DNA of 59,009 bases, taken from an uncultured Ilumatobacter sp. (GTDB lineage: Bacteria > Actinomycetota > Acidimicrobiia > Acidimicrobiales > Ilumatobacteraceae). This document shows, one piece after another, positions 26,219-35,942 of this stretch; position 1 is the stretch's first letter, and each line of letters begins with the position of its first letter. The stretch covers positions 1 through 59,009 of the forward strand of contig CAJQPY010000018.1 in the NCBI GenBank assembly GCA_905480335.1. The letters are read 5' to 3'. A program made the position numbers and the translations under genes. The notes under the pieces are model-generated. The model ran no database searches. It was given only the letters and a program-made list of their open reading frames with translations, and was not told the origin of the DNA.

Positions 26219-26878
26219 ACTGCGCCGACCGGGCGCCGCCTCCGGCTGCTAGTCGGAATCCTCGCTTCGAGTGCGCTGCTCGCCGGGTGTTTCACGGGAG
26301 AGCGACCGTCGTTTAAGAACGAGGATGCCGTTCCAGCCGAGGCAACTGGTAACGCCGACATCGACTCGGTGCTCGGCCTACTTGACTCGGTCGGCAACTC
26401 GGAGTTCACTGCCGGCTATGACATCGAGACGAAGTTCAATTCAGTCTCATCGACCGGGCTGGTAGTCCAGGCGGCTGGGCAACGCCGGTCCATCACCATC
26501 GACAACTCAGCTCGTTCGGTGCGCTTCATCGTCGACGGCAACGACGAGCGTACGTGCGACCTCTTGACCGCCGAATGCGAGGCCTCGCTCAACGACGCGC
26601 GAATCAGCGATACACAGCTTCCGCACACGTTTTACGGTCCGGCATTCGCACAGCGACTTCGTGCCGATGCTGTCCGCCGGACCGGTGACCCGACGGCGTA
26701 CGAGAAATCGGTTGCCGGTCAGATCGCACAGTGCGTCGACATCGCTGTCGCCGGTGGAACAAAGACCTATTGCGCGCTTGCCTCGGGCGCGCTCGCCGAG
26801 TTCGTGGGTGCCGATGTCACGATCGAACTAACGAGCTACTCCGTCGAACCAGATACGACGAAGCTCGCCAACAGATGA
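26198..26878 (+). CDS. Putative lipoprotein, unknown function
   Basis: 226 residues. After a basic stretch (TGRRLRLL) comes a hydrophobic core and a lipobox LLAGC, so the mature protein should be anchored outside the membrane. The mature part contains several Cys residues (CDLLTAECEA, AQCVDIAV, KTYCALA) that may form disulfides. The fold suggests a beta-rich domain but I do not recognise a family. ATG 26198 is the only start upstream of the signal peptide. It is divergent from the membrane protein and shares its control region. Confidence 0.75.
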   Translation: MFVLQTDTAPTGRRLRLLVGILASSALLAGCFTGERPSFKNEDAVPAEATGNADIDSVLGLLDSVGNSEFTAGYDIETKFNSVSSTGLVVQAAGQRRSITIDNSARSVRFIVDGNDERTCDLLTAECEASLNDARISDTQLPHTFYGPAFAQRLRADAVRRTGDPTAYEKSVAGQIAQCVDIAVAGGTKTYCALASGALAEFVGADVTIELTSYSVEPDTTKLANR

Positions 26879-26908
26879 ACGTCGCCCGCACTAGCCCCAG
26901 ATCGTGAC

Positions 26909-28279
26909 TCAATACTCATCGCCGATCCACGACCCGTGGAAGCCATGGGGTACCCGCTGCGGCAGCGCAATAGTGGCTAACGGTGCGGCTGCCATGTCGG
27001 CTGCATCGAGGACGACGAATTGTGATGTCTGGTCGGTCTTGTCATAGACGAACGACAAGATCCAACCGTCGTCCTCGCCAGCGTCGGACGGCACGAACAC
27101 CGGCTCCGACGCCGAGCGCCCGACGCCGAAGTCGTGAAACGTCGAGGAGCCGCTCGTGAGGTCGTACTTGACGACACCCGTCGCTGCGTCGATGATCTGA
27201 GGCTCGTCGGGACGACTCGTAACCGCCCAGCTGTAACGGTTTGCAAGGCCGGTACGCCGATCGTCGATCCGAGGGAAGGCATGTTCCATGTCATCGAGCT
27301 GTTCTTCGGAAACTGCGCCCGTGCGCAGATCGAACCGCCAACGCCATAGATAGCAAGGCTCAAACGCATCGGGGCTCCCGTCCCACATCGACCGGTGGCG
27401 GCCGGCATCGAGAACGACGACGTTGCCGTTCTCTTCGTCCCATGCGTTGACAATGTGGAATACGTAGCAGCTGTCGATGTCGAACCACCGGGTCTCGACG
27501 GGCACTCCGTTGCCGATCTTGCGGCGATCGACCAGGCCAACGCGCGATCCATTGTCGGGGCGCCAACAGAACGGCATCCCGCCGCCACCGAGAGCAACGT
27601 CAAGGTCGAAAACGACCGGAAGATCCATGAAGATCGCGTGATTCCGACTGATCGCGAAGTCGTGCATCATCACCGGCGTTGGCGTGCCGATCGGCTGGGA
27701 GTGAATAACCTGACCACCTGAGTCGGCAACGTAGTAGGTGACATACGGCTCGGATACAAGCCCGTACCCGAAAAAGTGCATCTCACCGGTCTCGGCACAC
27801 ACATGGGGGTGTGCAGTAACGGGAGTTGTCACCGCACCCTCGAAATCGGTCGGGCCGAGCGTGTCGAGATCAGGCGACACCTCGTGAGGAAAGCTGCCCT
27901 CCTCGAGTGCAAGGATCCGCCCGGCGTGACGCAAGACGTGAGTGTTTGCACGGCCGGCGCTGAGGTCAAAATCAAATGTGTCTGGGTCGAACCGCTGCTC
28001 CCCGGCTAGCAGCTTCGTGCGCACCCAGCGATTCCGGTACCAGTCGGCATTGCCGTCCCGCAAGCGGATGCCGTGGAGCATGCCGTCGCCATCGAACCAA
28101 TGGCTCGGCGTGACACCGTCGGGAGGATTGGCACCGTTACGAAAGAACCTCCCATTCAAATCGCGCGGTAACTCTCCGACGACTGGGAGGTCGACCGCCA
28201 TGACCTCCTTTTGGACGGGCGCATAGTTACCCCGCATGTAGAACGGCCGCTTGGTTGCAGGCCCGTCGATCGTACTCAT
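26909..28279 (-). CDS. Carotenoid oxygenase (RPE65/CCD family)
   Basis: 456 residues, normal for the family. The N-terminus GELPRDLNGRFFRNGANP is diagnostic. The four histidines that hold the catalytic Fe(II) can be placed in TAHPHVCAETGEMHFFGYG, MMHDFAISRNHAIFMDLP, YVFHIVNAWDE and PHGFHGSW. It cleaves double bonds of carotenoids or related stilbenes with O2. No carotenoid synthesis gene is present in the window, so the substrate is open. It is downstream of, and on the same strand as, the M24 peptidase, 66 bases apart with a palindrome between. Confidence 0.92.
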   Translation of the reverse strand: MSTIDGPATKRPFYMRGNYAPVQKEVMAVDLPVVGELPRDLNGRFFRNGANPPDGVTPSHWFDGDGMLHGIRLRDGNADWYRNRWVRTKLLAGEQRFDPDTFDFDLSAGRANTHVLRHAGRILALEEGSFPHEVSPDLDTLGPTDFEGAVTTPVTAHPHVCAETGEMHFFGYGLVSEPYVTYYVADSGGQVIHSQPIGTPTPVMMHDFAISRNHAIFMDLPVVFDLDVALGGGGMPFCWRPDNGSRVGLVDRRKIGNGVPVETRWFDIDSCYVFHIVNAWDEENGNVVVLDAGRHRSMWDGSPDAFEPCYLWRWRFDLRTGAVSEEQLDDMEHAFPRIDDRRTGLANRYSWAVTSRPDEPQIIDAATGVVKYDLTSGSSTFHDFGVGRSASEPVFVPSDAGEDDGWILSFVYDKTDQTSQFVVLDAADMAAAPLATIALPQRVPHGFHGSWIGDEY

Positions 28280-28304
28280 CTCGCAATTCTCTCACGGCCT
28301 CCCG

Positions 28305-28322
28305 CTACCCATCGATGCGTAG
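28305..28322 (-). promoter_or_regulatory. 18-bp palindrome upstream of the carotenoid oxygenase
   Basis: CTACCCATCGATGCGTAG is palindromic except for one mismatched pair. It is 25 bases upstream of the ATG at 28279, where an operator would overlap a promoter. No repressor gene is adjacent. Confidence 0.35.
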
Positions 28323-28345
28323 CGAACCAGTTCGAATCCGCTCGG

Positions 28346-29461
28346 TCAGACAAGCGCAATCAGGGAGTGATCGGAATTGTTGAGCTGCCGGGGACCGTCG
28401 TCGGTGGCGACCACGATGTCCTCAAGTCGCATTCCCCACTTGCCCGGCACGTAGATGCCGGGCTCGACACTGAACGCGTGACCCGCAGCGAGCGGCAGAT
28501 CATTGCCCTCGACGATGTACGGATCCTCGTGCTCCTCCAGCCCAATACCGTGACCAGTGCGGTGAATGAAATACTCGCCGTAGCCGGCGTCGGCAATCAC
28601 TTTGCGGGTGGCACGGTCAACATCTTCACAGGGGGTGCCGATCGCTGCGGCGGCCACACCGGCAGCCTGCGCATCGTGGAGAATAGCGTACGCCTCGGCG
28701 ACGTCAGCTGCGATCTCACCCGTGAACACGCACCGCGTAGTATCGGAGCAGTACCCGTTCATGGTGCCCCCGAAGTCACACAGCACGATCTCGTCCTCGC
28801 GGATCACACGGTCACCGGGATGATGGTGAGGACTCGAGGCGTTCTCGCCTGCTGCAACAATCGCGAAGTTAACCCGCTGATGCCCCTCCTCGATGATCCG
28901 CCGACCGAGGTGAGCGGACACGTCAGCCTCGGTTCGACCGACCAGCGGAATCTCACCACGCTGCAACTCGCCAGCAATTAGGTCAACGGCTGCTCCAGCG
29001 GCGGCGAGCGCATCGATCTCGGCCTGGTCCTTCGTTCGGCGCAGCGCGCCAACGACGTCGACCGCACGGGTGAACTCGACACCTGACAGATGCGGGAGCA
29101 TTTCGACGAGGAAGCGCGCCCACATCTGGTCACCCACCGCAATGCGGTGAGCGCCCGCCACGAGCGTGCTGGCGATCGCCGTCGGATCGTCAGTCTCGGT
29201 CCACGGTAATAACTGGAACACGCCCGGCTGCGCAGTGACCCGGGCGGCTTCGAGCCCAGGAATGAGCAGTGAGGGGTCGCCCTCTCGCGGCACGATCAAC
29301 AACGTCAGACGCTCGAGAGGCATCGACGTGTACCCGGTGAGGTACGGCAGATCGTGGCCTACTGAGAGCATAACGGCGTCGACATCGTGCTCGCCCATGG
29401 CTGCCCGTACTCGGTCGAGGCGGTCGAGATAGACGGTCGTGTCGAGACTCGGAGCGCTCAT
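28346..29461 (-). CDS. M24-family Xaa-Pro aminopeptidase
   Basis: 371 residues from the ATG at 29461 (MSAPSLDTTVYLDRL). An N-terminal creatinase-like domain is followed by the pita-bread metallopeptidase domain. The five metal ligands are visible: two Asp in DFGGTMNGYCSDTTR, His in HRTGHGIGLEEHEDP, and two Glu in VEPGIYVPGKWGMRLEDIV. It removes an N-terminal residue preceding proline from peptides in the cytoplasm. An upstream in-frame start at 29527 would add 22 residues. A near-canonical -10 (CAGACT) lies 6 nt before 29461. Confidence 0.9.
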   Translation of the reverse strand: MSAPSLDTTVYLDRLDRVRAAMGEHDVDAVMLSVGHDLPYLTGYTSMPLERLTLLIVPREGDPSLLIPGLEAARVTAQPGVFQLLPWTETDDPTAIASTLVAGAHRIAVGDQMWARFLVEMLPHLSGVEFTRAVDVVGALRRTKDQAEIDALAAAGAAVDLIAGELQRGEIPLVGRTEADVSAHLGRRIIEEGHQRVNFAIVAAGENASSPHHHPGDRVIREDEIVLCDFGGTMNGYCSDTTRCVFTGEIAADVAEAYAILHDAQAAGVAAAAIGTPCEDVDRATRKVIADAGYGEYFIHRTGHGIGLEEHEDPYIVEGNDLPLAAGHAFSVEPGIYVPGKWGMRLEDIVVATDDGPRQLNNSDHSLIALV

Positions 29462-29527
29462 AACGCGAGTCTGCCACCGCTCGACCGGGAGTGCGTCGCC
29501 GTGGCCGGTACTCGCAGCCTTGTTCAT

Positions 29528-30607
29528 CTAACGCCGAAGTGCTCCGACGCGTGAGCTGGATGACACGAGGACCATTGCGTTCCGTATCCCGGGTAAAGCG
29601 ACTCTCAACGATCGCAGACTGGTCGCAACACGGAGCTCGCCGAGCAGCGACCGCTCCTAGAGTCGTCGAAGGCGCGGCAAAAAACGGACGGCAGCTTGCG
29701 ACGCCTGGCTACTAAGCAAAAGGCTGGGGGCCGAGATTGTCGAAGTAGCAATGTCTTCGCAAAAACGTCACAATCTTGCGTGGCAAATCCGGTTTGACCA
29801 CGTTTCTCCTTGGGATGTCGGCCCTGACCTGCCATCCGGCTGTGGTCGGCACCCTGTGCGGCCGTCGATGTCGCAATCGCGCCCAACAGCCAGCGAGGGT
29901 CACTTTGCGGAATTGCTAGCCGCCGCACTCGGATTCAAGCGGAGCGGCCCACCGTCCGCTTGGCTCAGGTCTTGACACTGATGTTGTGTACGCCATAGCC
30001 GGGCCCCGGATGCGCTCAATCTGATAATTGCTCAGTGGTGGTGTGACGCGACGGTCACCAAAGAATGGCTCTCGCCCAAGTGAGGCCTAGGACGATCATG
30101 ATAACGCTGATGACTTGATAGAAGCCTGTGGCCGATTGAGCAGGGGTTTTCGAAGTGGATAACTCGCTAACTGAACGCCATGCGGGCCATATCTAAGTCA
30201 TCGGTGTACGGGAAATTCGAAACCCTGTGACCTGTCTGATTGCCGACCCGCACCCGCTCATTTTGGTCGTAGCTGGCCCAACAAGGTGTACATCGTGGAC
30301 CACTGGCGCCCTGACCATGAACGAACTGCCACGTCCCAGCGCGTGTCGCCTTACGCTCGGCCCGTACTTAACGAAAGCTCCGCTTCCAAAAGTGGACCCC
30401 TATCGCAGCTCGTAATCGAAAGAAATAGTTGTGACAAGAACGAGATGCGCTGTGGCGCCACCTCGCCTGGCTCGACGACAGGAACTTTCGAACACGATCT
30501 TCTGCTTCATCGACCATTTCGCACCAACCCGACTACCGCCGACGAGGATGGCCTATCAGACGGGCCGAAATGCCGCTGTGAGCCGTTTGTGTCCGCAAAC
30601 ATCTCGG
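29528..30607 (+). other. Gene-poor spacer of about 1.1 kb
   Basis: No intact gene. On the minus strand near 30065-30180 a frame without a start codon encodes a short hydrophobic segment (QVISVIMIVLGLTWARAIL) ending in TGA, which looks like the last helix of a lost membrane protein. Another minus frame at 29712-29903 ends PDLPRKIVTFLRRH and is not recognised. Both may be remnants. Confidence 0.45.
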
Positions 30608-30620
30608 TAGCGTTCAGGGC
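30608..30620 (+). promoter_or_regulatory. Leaderless -10 box of the glutaredoxin gene
   Basis: TAGCGT at 30608-30613 is 7 nt before the GTG at 30621 and supports that unusual start. Confidence 0.45.
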
Positions 30621-30959
30621 GTGGAAGAAGAGTTTCCGATCCCAACGCAGATCGATCTTTATTGGCGACCGGGCTGTGGGTTCTGTTCGATGCTTCGTGG
30701 TCAACTCGACAAGCTCGGTGTCGAGCGCGTTGAGCACAACATCTGGGACGATCCGTCGCAGGCCGCTGTCGTACGGCAATACGCCAACGGCAACGAGACC
30801 GTCCCGACGGTGGTCGTCGGGGATGTTGCGCTGGTCAACCCATCTGCGCCAGCACTAGCAGCTCACCTAGCCTCGCAGGCTCCACATCTCCTCCCAGAGG
30901 GATTTGAGGCACCGCAGCCGGGTGCTATCGGGCGAGCTCACGGCAAGATCTTCAGATGA
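30621..30959 (+). CDS. Mycoredoxin-like glutaredoxin
   Basis: 112 residues from a GTG start. The redox motif CGFC (Cys19 and Cys22, in YWRPGCGFC) follows the first strand, and the cis-proline loop is TVPTVVVGD. Actinobacterial proteins of this kind reduce mixed disulfides with mycothiol. About 30 residues after the domain are Pro/Ala rich and probably disordered. It lies 49 bases before the cysteine-metabolism gene cbs and may be co-regulated with it, although each has its own -10 box. Confidence 0.88.
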   Translation: MEEEFPIPTQIDLYWRPGCGFCSMLRGQLDKLGVERVEHNIWDDPSQAAVVRQYANGNETVPTVVVGDVALVNPSAPALAAHLASQAPHLLPEGFEAPQPGAIGRAHGKIFR

Positions 30960-30996
30960 CCGCTAGCCGCGTGCGCATGCCGGGCCAGACAGCGCG

Positions 30997-31008
30997 TAGC
31001 TTTCCGGT
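30997..31008 (+). promoter_or_regulatory. Leaderless -10 box of cbs
   Basis: TAGCTT at 30997-31002 stands 6 nt before the ATG at 31009. Confidence 0.45.
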
Positions 31009-32436
31009 ATGAGCGATCCAGCGACGCAGCACCCCTCTCTTGCGGGCACCGAAATCCACGACTCCGTCCTTGATCTCATCGGTGAGACCCCAATGGTCCG
31101 CATGAAACGAATTAGCGAGGAACATGGCATCACCTGCGTGCTGGCGATGAAACACGAGGTCACGAATCCCGGCGGTTCGTCGAAAGACCGACCCGCTCTC
31201 GAGATGATCCTTGCCGCCGAGGCCAGCGGCGAGTTGCAACCCGGCGGCACCATCGTCGAGCCGACATCCGGGAACACCGGCGTCGGCTTGGCGATCGTCG
31301 CCGCCCAGCGGGGGTACAAATGTGTGTTCGTGATGACGAACAAGGCTGGCAAGGAGAAGGTCGATCTACTCCGGGCATACGGCGCCGAAGTGGTGGTATG
31401 CGACGTTGCGGTCGCCCCCGACGACCCGAACAGCTACTACTCGGTCGCTGAGCGGCTCACACAGGAGCGTGGCGCGTTCCGCCCGAACCAGTATCAGAAC
31501 CCACACAATGCCGTCGCACACACGAAGACAACAGGCCCGGAGATTTGGCGCCAGACCAACGGTCGGATCACCCACTTCATTGCCGGCGCTGGCACGTGCG
31601 GTTCGATTACGGGAACCGGTCGCTACCTCAAGTCGATGAATCCCGATATTAAAATCATTGCGGCCGACCCGGAGGCGTCGGTGTTCTCAGGCGGCTCCGG
31701 ACGGCCGTACCTCGTTGAGGGCGTCGGCGAAGATTTCTTCCCAGCGGCTTATGACGGCGATCTCTGGGACGAGGTGATCCCGATCAGCGACGAGGAGAGC
31801 TTCCTCACCGCCCGATTCGTGAGCGAGACCGAAGGCATTCTAATCGGCGGTTCAGGCGGCACTGCCGTCGCTGCCGCGCTGAAAGTTGCCGAGGCTGCCG
31901 ACGACGACGCCGTAGTCGTAGTGTTCAACCCCGATTCGGGGCGCGGTTACCTGTCGACGGTGTTCAACGAGAGTTGGATGATGAACTTCGGGTTCCTCAA
32001 GGAGTGCGATCAGTGCGTGGGCGCAGTGCTCGACACGCGCAACGCGTCTATTGAGAATCTGCTCTACGTGAATCCCTCTGCGCCGGTCAGCGAGGCAATC
32101 GAGATCATGCGGACACATGGCGTGAGCCAACTGCCCGTGTGCAAGAACACGCCGCCGTTTGCCAACGCCGAAGTGTCAGGGTCCGTCGATGAGCTGGAGT
32201 TGATGGAGGTAATCCACCGCAACCCGGGTGCCATGAACACCGAAGTCGAGAAGATTATGGGCCACAAACTGCCCACAGTCGGCGTGGGCCAACCCGTCGA
32301 ACTCGCCGTTCAGATGCTCGAGACCGCCCCTGCACTCCTGGTGCTCTCCGGAGGTCGGCCGTTAAGCGTGCTCACGAGAACTGACCTGCTTTCTTACTTC
32401 ACAGCAATCGCAGAGGACGCCGTGGGACGTGACTGA
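31009..32436 (+). CDS. cbs: Cystathionine beta-synthase
   Basis: 475 residues. The catalytic half is a fold-type II PLP enzyme: PLP lysine in GGSSKDRPALEM near residue 60, the loop PTSGNTGVGLAIVAAQ, and the phosphate cup AGAGTCGSITGTGRYLK. The C-terminal 130 residues form a pair of CBS domains (APVSEAIEIMRTHGVSQLPV and a second repeat with ALLVLSGGRPLSVLTR), absent from simple cysteine synthases. It condenses serine and homocysteine to cystathionine. It overlaps the next gene by 8 bases, giving the two steps of transsulfuration in one operon. Confidence 0.92.
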   Translation: MSDPATQHPSLAGTEIHDSVLDLIGETPMVRMKRISEEHGITCVLAMKHEVTNPGGSSKDRPALEMILAAEASGELQPGGTIVEPTSGNTGVGLAIVAAQRGYKCVFVMTNKAGKEKVDLLRAYGAEVVVCDVAVAPDDPNSYYSVAERLTQERGAFRPNQYQNPHNAVAHTKTTGPEIWRQTNGRITHFIAGAGTCGSITGTGRYLKSMNPDIKIIAADPEASVFSGGSGRPYLVEGVGEDFFPAAYDGDLWDEVIPISDEESFLTARFVSETEGILIGGSGGTAVAAALKVAEAADDDAVVVVFNPDSGRGYLSTVFNESWMMNFGFLKECDQCVGAVLDTRNASIENLLYVNPSAPVSEAIEIMRTHGVSQLPVCKNTPPFANAEVSGSVDELELMEVIHRNPGAMNTEVEKIMGHKLPTVGVGQPVELAVQMLETAPALLVLSGGRPLSVLTRTDLLSYFTAIAEDAVGRD

Positions 32437-33622
32437 TCAAACGAATTCAGACGACAACAAGCAGCGGGACATGTCATCCGGTTTCTCGACTCGCGCGATT
32501 CACGTCGGACAGGATCCTGATCCAATCACGGGCGCTGTCGTCACACCGATTTCGCTCTCAACGACGTTTGCCCAGGACGGAGTCGGTAACCACAAGGGAT
32601 TCGAATATTCGCGGTCCGGCAATCCCACTCGGGCTGCCATGGAGACTCAGATCGCCTCTCTCGAACAAGCTCGATACGGAATGGCTTTTGCTAGCGGCCT
32701 CGCGGCGGAGGACAACATCCTGCGTCTACTCACCCCACCCCACTGCGGCGGCAAGCGGGTGCTGCTCGGTAACGATGCCTACGGTGGAACCTTCCGCCTG
32801 ATCTCGAAGGTCTGGAGCCCGATGGGCTTCCCGTGGACGGCAGTAGACCTCACCGATCTCGACAAACTGCGCGACGACTGGCCCGACGATACCGGCATGA
32901 TTTGGCTGGAGACCCCGACCAATCCGCTGCTCACCTGCTTCGACATCGAGGGGATCGCGGCGATCGCCCATGAGCGCGGCGCAATCGTCGTTGTCGACAA
33001 CACGTTCGCCACGCCATACCTGCAACAGCCGATCACACTCGGCGCCGACATCGTCGTGCACTCTGCGACCAAGTACCTCGGTGGGCACAGTGACGTGGTC
33101 GGCGGATTCGTCGCAACCAGCAACGATGACCTAGCCGAACGCATTGCCTTTACGCAGAACGCAGCCGGCGCCGTGCCTGCCCCGTTCGACTGTTACCTGG
33201 TGCTTCGTGGCGTGAAGACGCTCGCAGTGCGCATGGACCGACACTGCCAGAACGCTCGGGCCGTCGTCGGCCTGCTCGTTGACCATGGCGCCGTCGAGCG
33301 GGTGTTGTACCCCCAACTCCCCGATCATCCCGGTCATGCTGCTGCCGCCAAACAGATGAGCGACTTCGGTGGGATGGTCTCGTTCCAAGTCGCAGCCGGA
33401 CGCGATGCGGCCATGCGTGTCGCCGATGCGACGTCGGTCTTCACGCTCGCAGAGTCGCTCGGGGCCGTCGAGAGTCTCATTGAACACCCTGGAGCCATGA
33501 CCCATATGTCGGCCGCCGGCTCGCCGCTCGAAGTTCCCGACAATCTCGTTCGTCTCTCGGTCGGCATCGAGGATGCCGCCGATCTCGTGGACGATCTCGC
33601 AGCAGCGCTCGACACGATTTAA
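32429..33622 (+). CDS. Cystathionine gamma-synthase / gamma-lyase
   Basis: 397 residues from the overlapping GTG; an ATG at 32471 (MSSGFSTRAIHVG, the classic family start) is also possible. The PLP lysine is in VVHSATKYLGGHSDVVGG near residue 218. RYGMAFASGLAAEDNIL, WLETPTNPLL and VVDNTFATPYLQQP are family motifs, as is the C-terminal VRLSVGIEDAADLVDDL. Coupling with cbs makes gamma-lyase (cystathionine to cysteine, ammonia and 2-oxobutyrate) the likelier role, but gamma-synthase cannot be excluded from sequence. Confidence 0.9.
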   Translation: MTDQTNSDDNKQRDMSSGFSTRAIHVGQDPDPITGAVVTPISLSTTFAQDGVGNHKGFEYSRSGNPTRAAMETQIASLEQARYGMAFASGLAAEDNILRLLTPPHCGGKRVLLGNDAYGGTFRLISKVWSPMGFPWTAVDLTDLDKLRDDWPDDTGMIWLETPTNPLLTCFDIEGIAAIAHERGAIVVVDNTFATPYLQQPITLGADIVVHSATKYLGGHSDVVGGFVATSNDDLAERIAFTQNAAGAVPAPFDCYLVLRGVKTLAVRMDRHCQNARAVVGLLVDHGAVERVLYPQLPDHPGHAAAAKQMSDFGGMVSFQVAAGRDAAMRVADATSVFTLAESLGAVESLIEHPGAMTHMSAAGSPLEVPDNLVRLSVGIEDAADLVDDLAAALDTI

Positions 33623-33703
33623 TCCGCTACTTGCGGCACAGTGTCGCTGGGGACTCGCCGCTGATTGTCGTTGCGACGTCCTGTTTCGTGGCATCCTCGG
33701 CGC

Positions 33704-35116
33704 ATGGACGATCCGCTTTCCCCCGGCCCACCGATCGACCGGCCGATCGTCATCGCCGCCAACAGGCTGCCGGTGATGCGTACCAACAATGGCAACTGGT
33801 CACCGTCGCCGGGCGGTTTGGTTCGAGCGCTATACCCGATGCTGCGGGAGAGGGGCGGAACGTGGGTCGGCTGGACCGGCGATCCCGATGACAACGCTGA
33901 TCCGTTCACAGTCGAAGGCGTCAATCTGCATCCGGTGGCCATCAGCGCCGACGAGATCGAGCTGTACTACGAGGGTTTTTCTAATGACGCGCTCTGGCCG
34001 CTGTATCACGACGCGCTGCGCGAGTCGACCTACAGCATCGAGCAGCGGGATGCCTACTATGCAGTCAACGAACGCTTCGCTCGCATCATCGCCGAGATCT
34101 CCCCTGAAGGATCGGTCGTGTGGATCCACGACTACCAGCTGCAGCTCGTCCCCGGCCTTCTTCGCGCGCTGCGACCAGACCTGATCATCGGCTTCTTCCT
34201 CCACATTCCGTTTCCGCCAGTCGAGCTGTTCACCCGCCTGCCGTGGCGCGAAGAGATCATTCGCGGCCTCCTCGGCTGTGATCTCGTCGGCTTTCAACGT
34301 CCGACCGGAGCCACGAACTTCATCACGGCGGCGCAACAGCTGCTCGACGCGGAGAACAATGGCGACGTCGTGCTCCACGAGGGTCGGCGCGTGCACGCCG
34401 GCGTGTTCCCCATTTCGATCGACATTGCCGAAGTTGAAGAAATAGCAGCCGGGCGCGCAACCCGCCAGCGCGCTAGTCGAATCCGCGCTCGTCTCGGCGA
34501 TCCCGAAGTGATCATGCTGGGCGTCGACCGACTCGACTACACCAAGGGGATCGGTCTCCGGCTCGAGGCGTTCGCCCAACTCCTCGAGGACGGCCGACTC
34601 GACCCCGCTCGTCATGTCATGGTCCAAGTCGCCACCCCAACGCGCGAAGCCGTCGAACACTACAAGGATGAACGCGCGGAGATCGAACGCCTGGTCGGAG
34701 AGATCAACGGACGATTCAGCTCCATCGGCCTCCCGGTCATCCATTACCTGTACCAAACGCTCCCCTACGACGATTTGATTGCGCTGTACCGTGCTGGTGA
34801 CGTCATGCTCGTAACGCCTTTTCGAGACGGCATGAATCTGGTGGCTAAGGAGTACGCCGCCGCTCACATCGATGGCGACGGAGTCCTCGTACTGTCTGAG
34901 TTCGCCGGAGCTGCCGACGAACTGACCGACGCCGTCCTCGTAAATCCGCACGATGACCGAGCGCTGCAAGACGCAATCGTTAAAGCCGCCGAGATGCACC
35001 GTCACGAGCGGCGTGGTCGGATGGCCGGACTTCGCGACCAGATACATAAGAGCGATCTGCAGGGATGGGCCGCCCGATTCCTCGCAGCGCTCGCTGAGGC
35101 GGGCGGGCTGCGGTGA
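33704..35116 (+). CDS. otsA: Trehalose-6-phosphate synthase
   Basis: 470 residues from the ATG at 33704. Glycosyltransferase family 20 features are clear: VIAANRLPVMR and SPGGLVRAL at the N-terminus (sugar phosphate binding), WIHDYQLQLVP, GFFLHIPFPP, GVDRLDYTKGIGLRLEA and PFRDGMNLVAKEY (nucleotide-sugar site). It joins a nucleoside diphosphate glucose to glucose 6-phosphate. It overlaps otsB by 4 bases (GTGA), so translation is coupled and the phosphate is removed by the next product. Trehalose serves as an osmolyte and stress protectant. Confidence 0.95.
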   Translation: MDDPLSPGPPIDRPIVIAANRLPVMRTNNGNWSPSPGGLVRALYPMLRERGGTWVGWTGDPDDNADPFTVEGVNLHPVAISADEIELYYEGFSNDALWPLYHDALRESTYSIEQRDAYYAVNERFARIIAEISPEGSVVWIHDYQLQLVPGLLRALRPDLIIGFFLHIPFPPVELFTRLPWREEIIRGLLGCDLVGFQRPTGATNFITAAQQLLDAENNGDVVLHEGRRVHAGVFPISIDIAEVEEIAAGRATRQRASRIRARLGDPEVIMLGVDRLDYTKGIGLRLEAFAQLLEDGRLDPARHVMVQVATPTREAVEHYKDERAEIERLVGEINGRFSSIGLPVIHYLYQTLPYDDLIALYRAGDVMLVTPFRDGMNLVAKEYAAAHIDGDGVLVLSEFAGAADELTDAVLVNPHDDRALQDAIVKAAEMHRHERRGRMAGLRDQIHKSDLQGWAARFLAALAEAGGLR

Positions 35117-35889
35117 ACACAGCCCGAGCTCGCTTCGATGACCCCGTCGAACTCGCCCGGTCGATCGGCGAACTCGCTCGGCCGTTGATCCTCGTGTTGG
35201 ACTGCGACGGCGTACTTGCACCGCTCACTGACCATGCGCATAATTCGACACTCACACCGGGCGTGGGCACCGACCTGGCGCTGCTTGCGACGAACGACGA
35301 CCTCACCGTTGCTGTTCTCTCAGGAAGATCGCTTGCCGGGCTCCGCCAATTCGATTTCGACGACCAGCTCGAAGTGTGGGGCAGCTACGGTGCCGAACGG
35401 CGAGGGCACGCTTCGGTCGACCTCACCCACGTTGAGGCATCGCGACTCCGTTCACTCGACGCGCTCCTCTCAAAAGCCGTAGCGCGAGCTGGCGACGGCG
35501 CTTGGATCGAACGCAAACCGACGAGTGTTGTGGTGCACGTTCGCGAAGCAGACCCTCGCCGCGGTCGCGCGGCACTGGACTGGGCGATGCAGCAGCAGCG
35601 CGAACTGAGCGGACACACCTGCCATGTGGGCAGCAACGTGCTTGAGTTGATGACCCGCAGTGCCGACAAGGGCACTGCGCTCGATGCGCTTCGCACCGAG
35701 GTGAAAGCTGCAGCATGTGTGTACATCGGCGATGACGCTCCGGATGAGGATGCATTCGCACGACTCAATGGGAACGATCTTTCGGTAAAGGTCGGCGACG
35801 GCCATACGATCGCCTCGCGTCGCCTCGCGGATCCTCACGCCGTTCGTTCAGTGCTCGGCGAACTGGTCACTGGCTGGTCACAACACTGA
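35113..35889 (+). CDS. otsB: Trehalose-6-phosphate phosphatase
   Basis: 258 residues from a GTG inside the otsA stop region. HAD-fold motifs are visible: nucleophile Asp in LVLDCDGVLAPL, VAVLSGRSLAGL, WIERKPTSVVVHVRE, DKGTALDALR and the metal-binding acidic motif YIGDDAPDEDAF. It dephosphorylates trehalose 6-phosphate. A 6-bp inverted repeat with a 6-nt loop (35875-35892) covers the stop codon and may help terminate transcription toward the convergent rnhB. Confidence 0.93.
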   Translation: MNTARARFDDPVELARSIGELARPLILVLDCDGVLAPLTDHAHNSTLTPGVGTDLALLATNDDLTVAVLSGRSLAGLRQFDFDDQLEVWGSYGAERRGHASVDLTHVEASRLRSLDALLSKAVARAGDGAWIERKPTSVVVHVREADPRRGRAALDWAMQQQRELSGHTCHVGSNVLELMTRSADKGTALDALRTEVKAAACVYIGDDAPDEDAFARLNGNDLSVKVGDGHTIASRRLADPHAVRSVLGELVTGWSQH

Positions 35890-35942
35890 CCAACGTTGCT
35901 GACCCCTGTGAGCAAACCAGCTGTGCGGGCCAGGATGGTGCC

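Noticed and set aside
28328..28345. tRNA T-loop-like AGTTCGAATCC
   Set aside because: No cloverleaf or CCA end in the surrounding bases.
33830..35221. 463-codon minus-strand open frame opposite otsA
   Set aside because: It is the mirror of a well-recognised gene; long antisense frames are usual in GC-rich DNA, and it has no domain or start signal.
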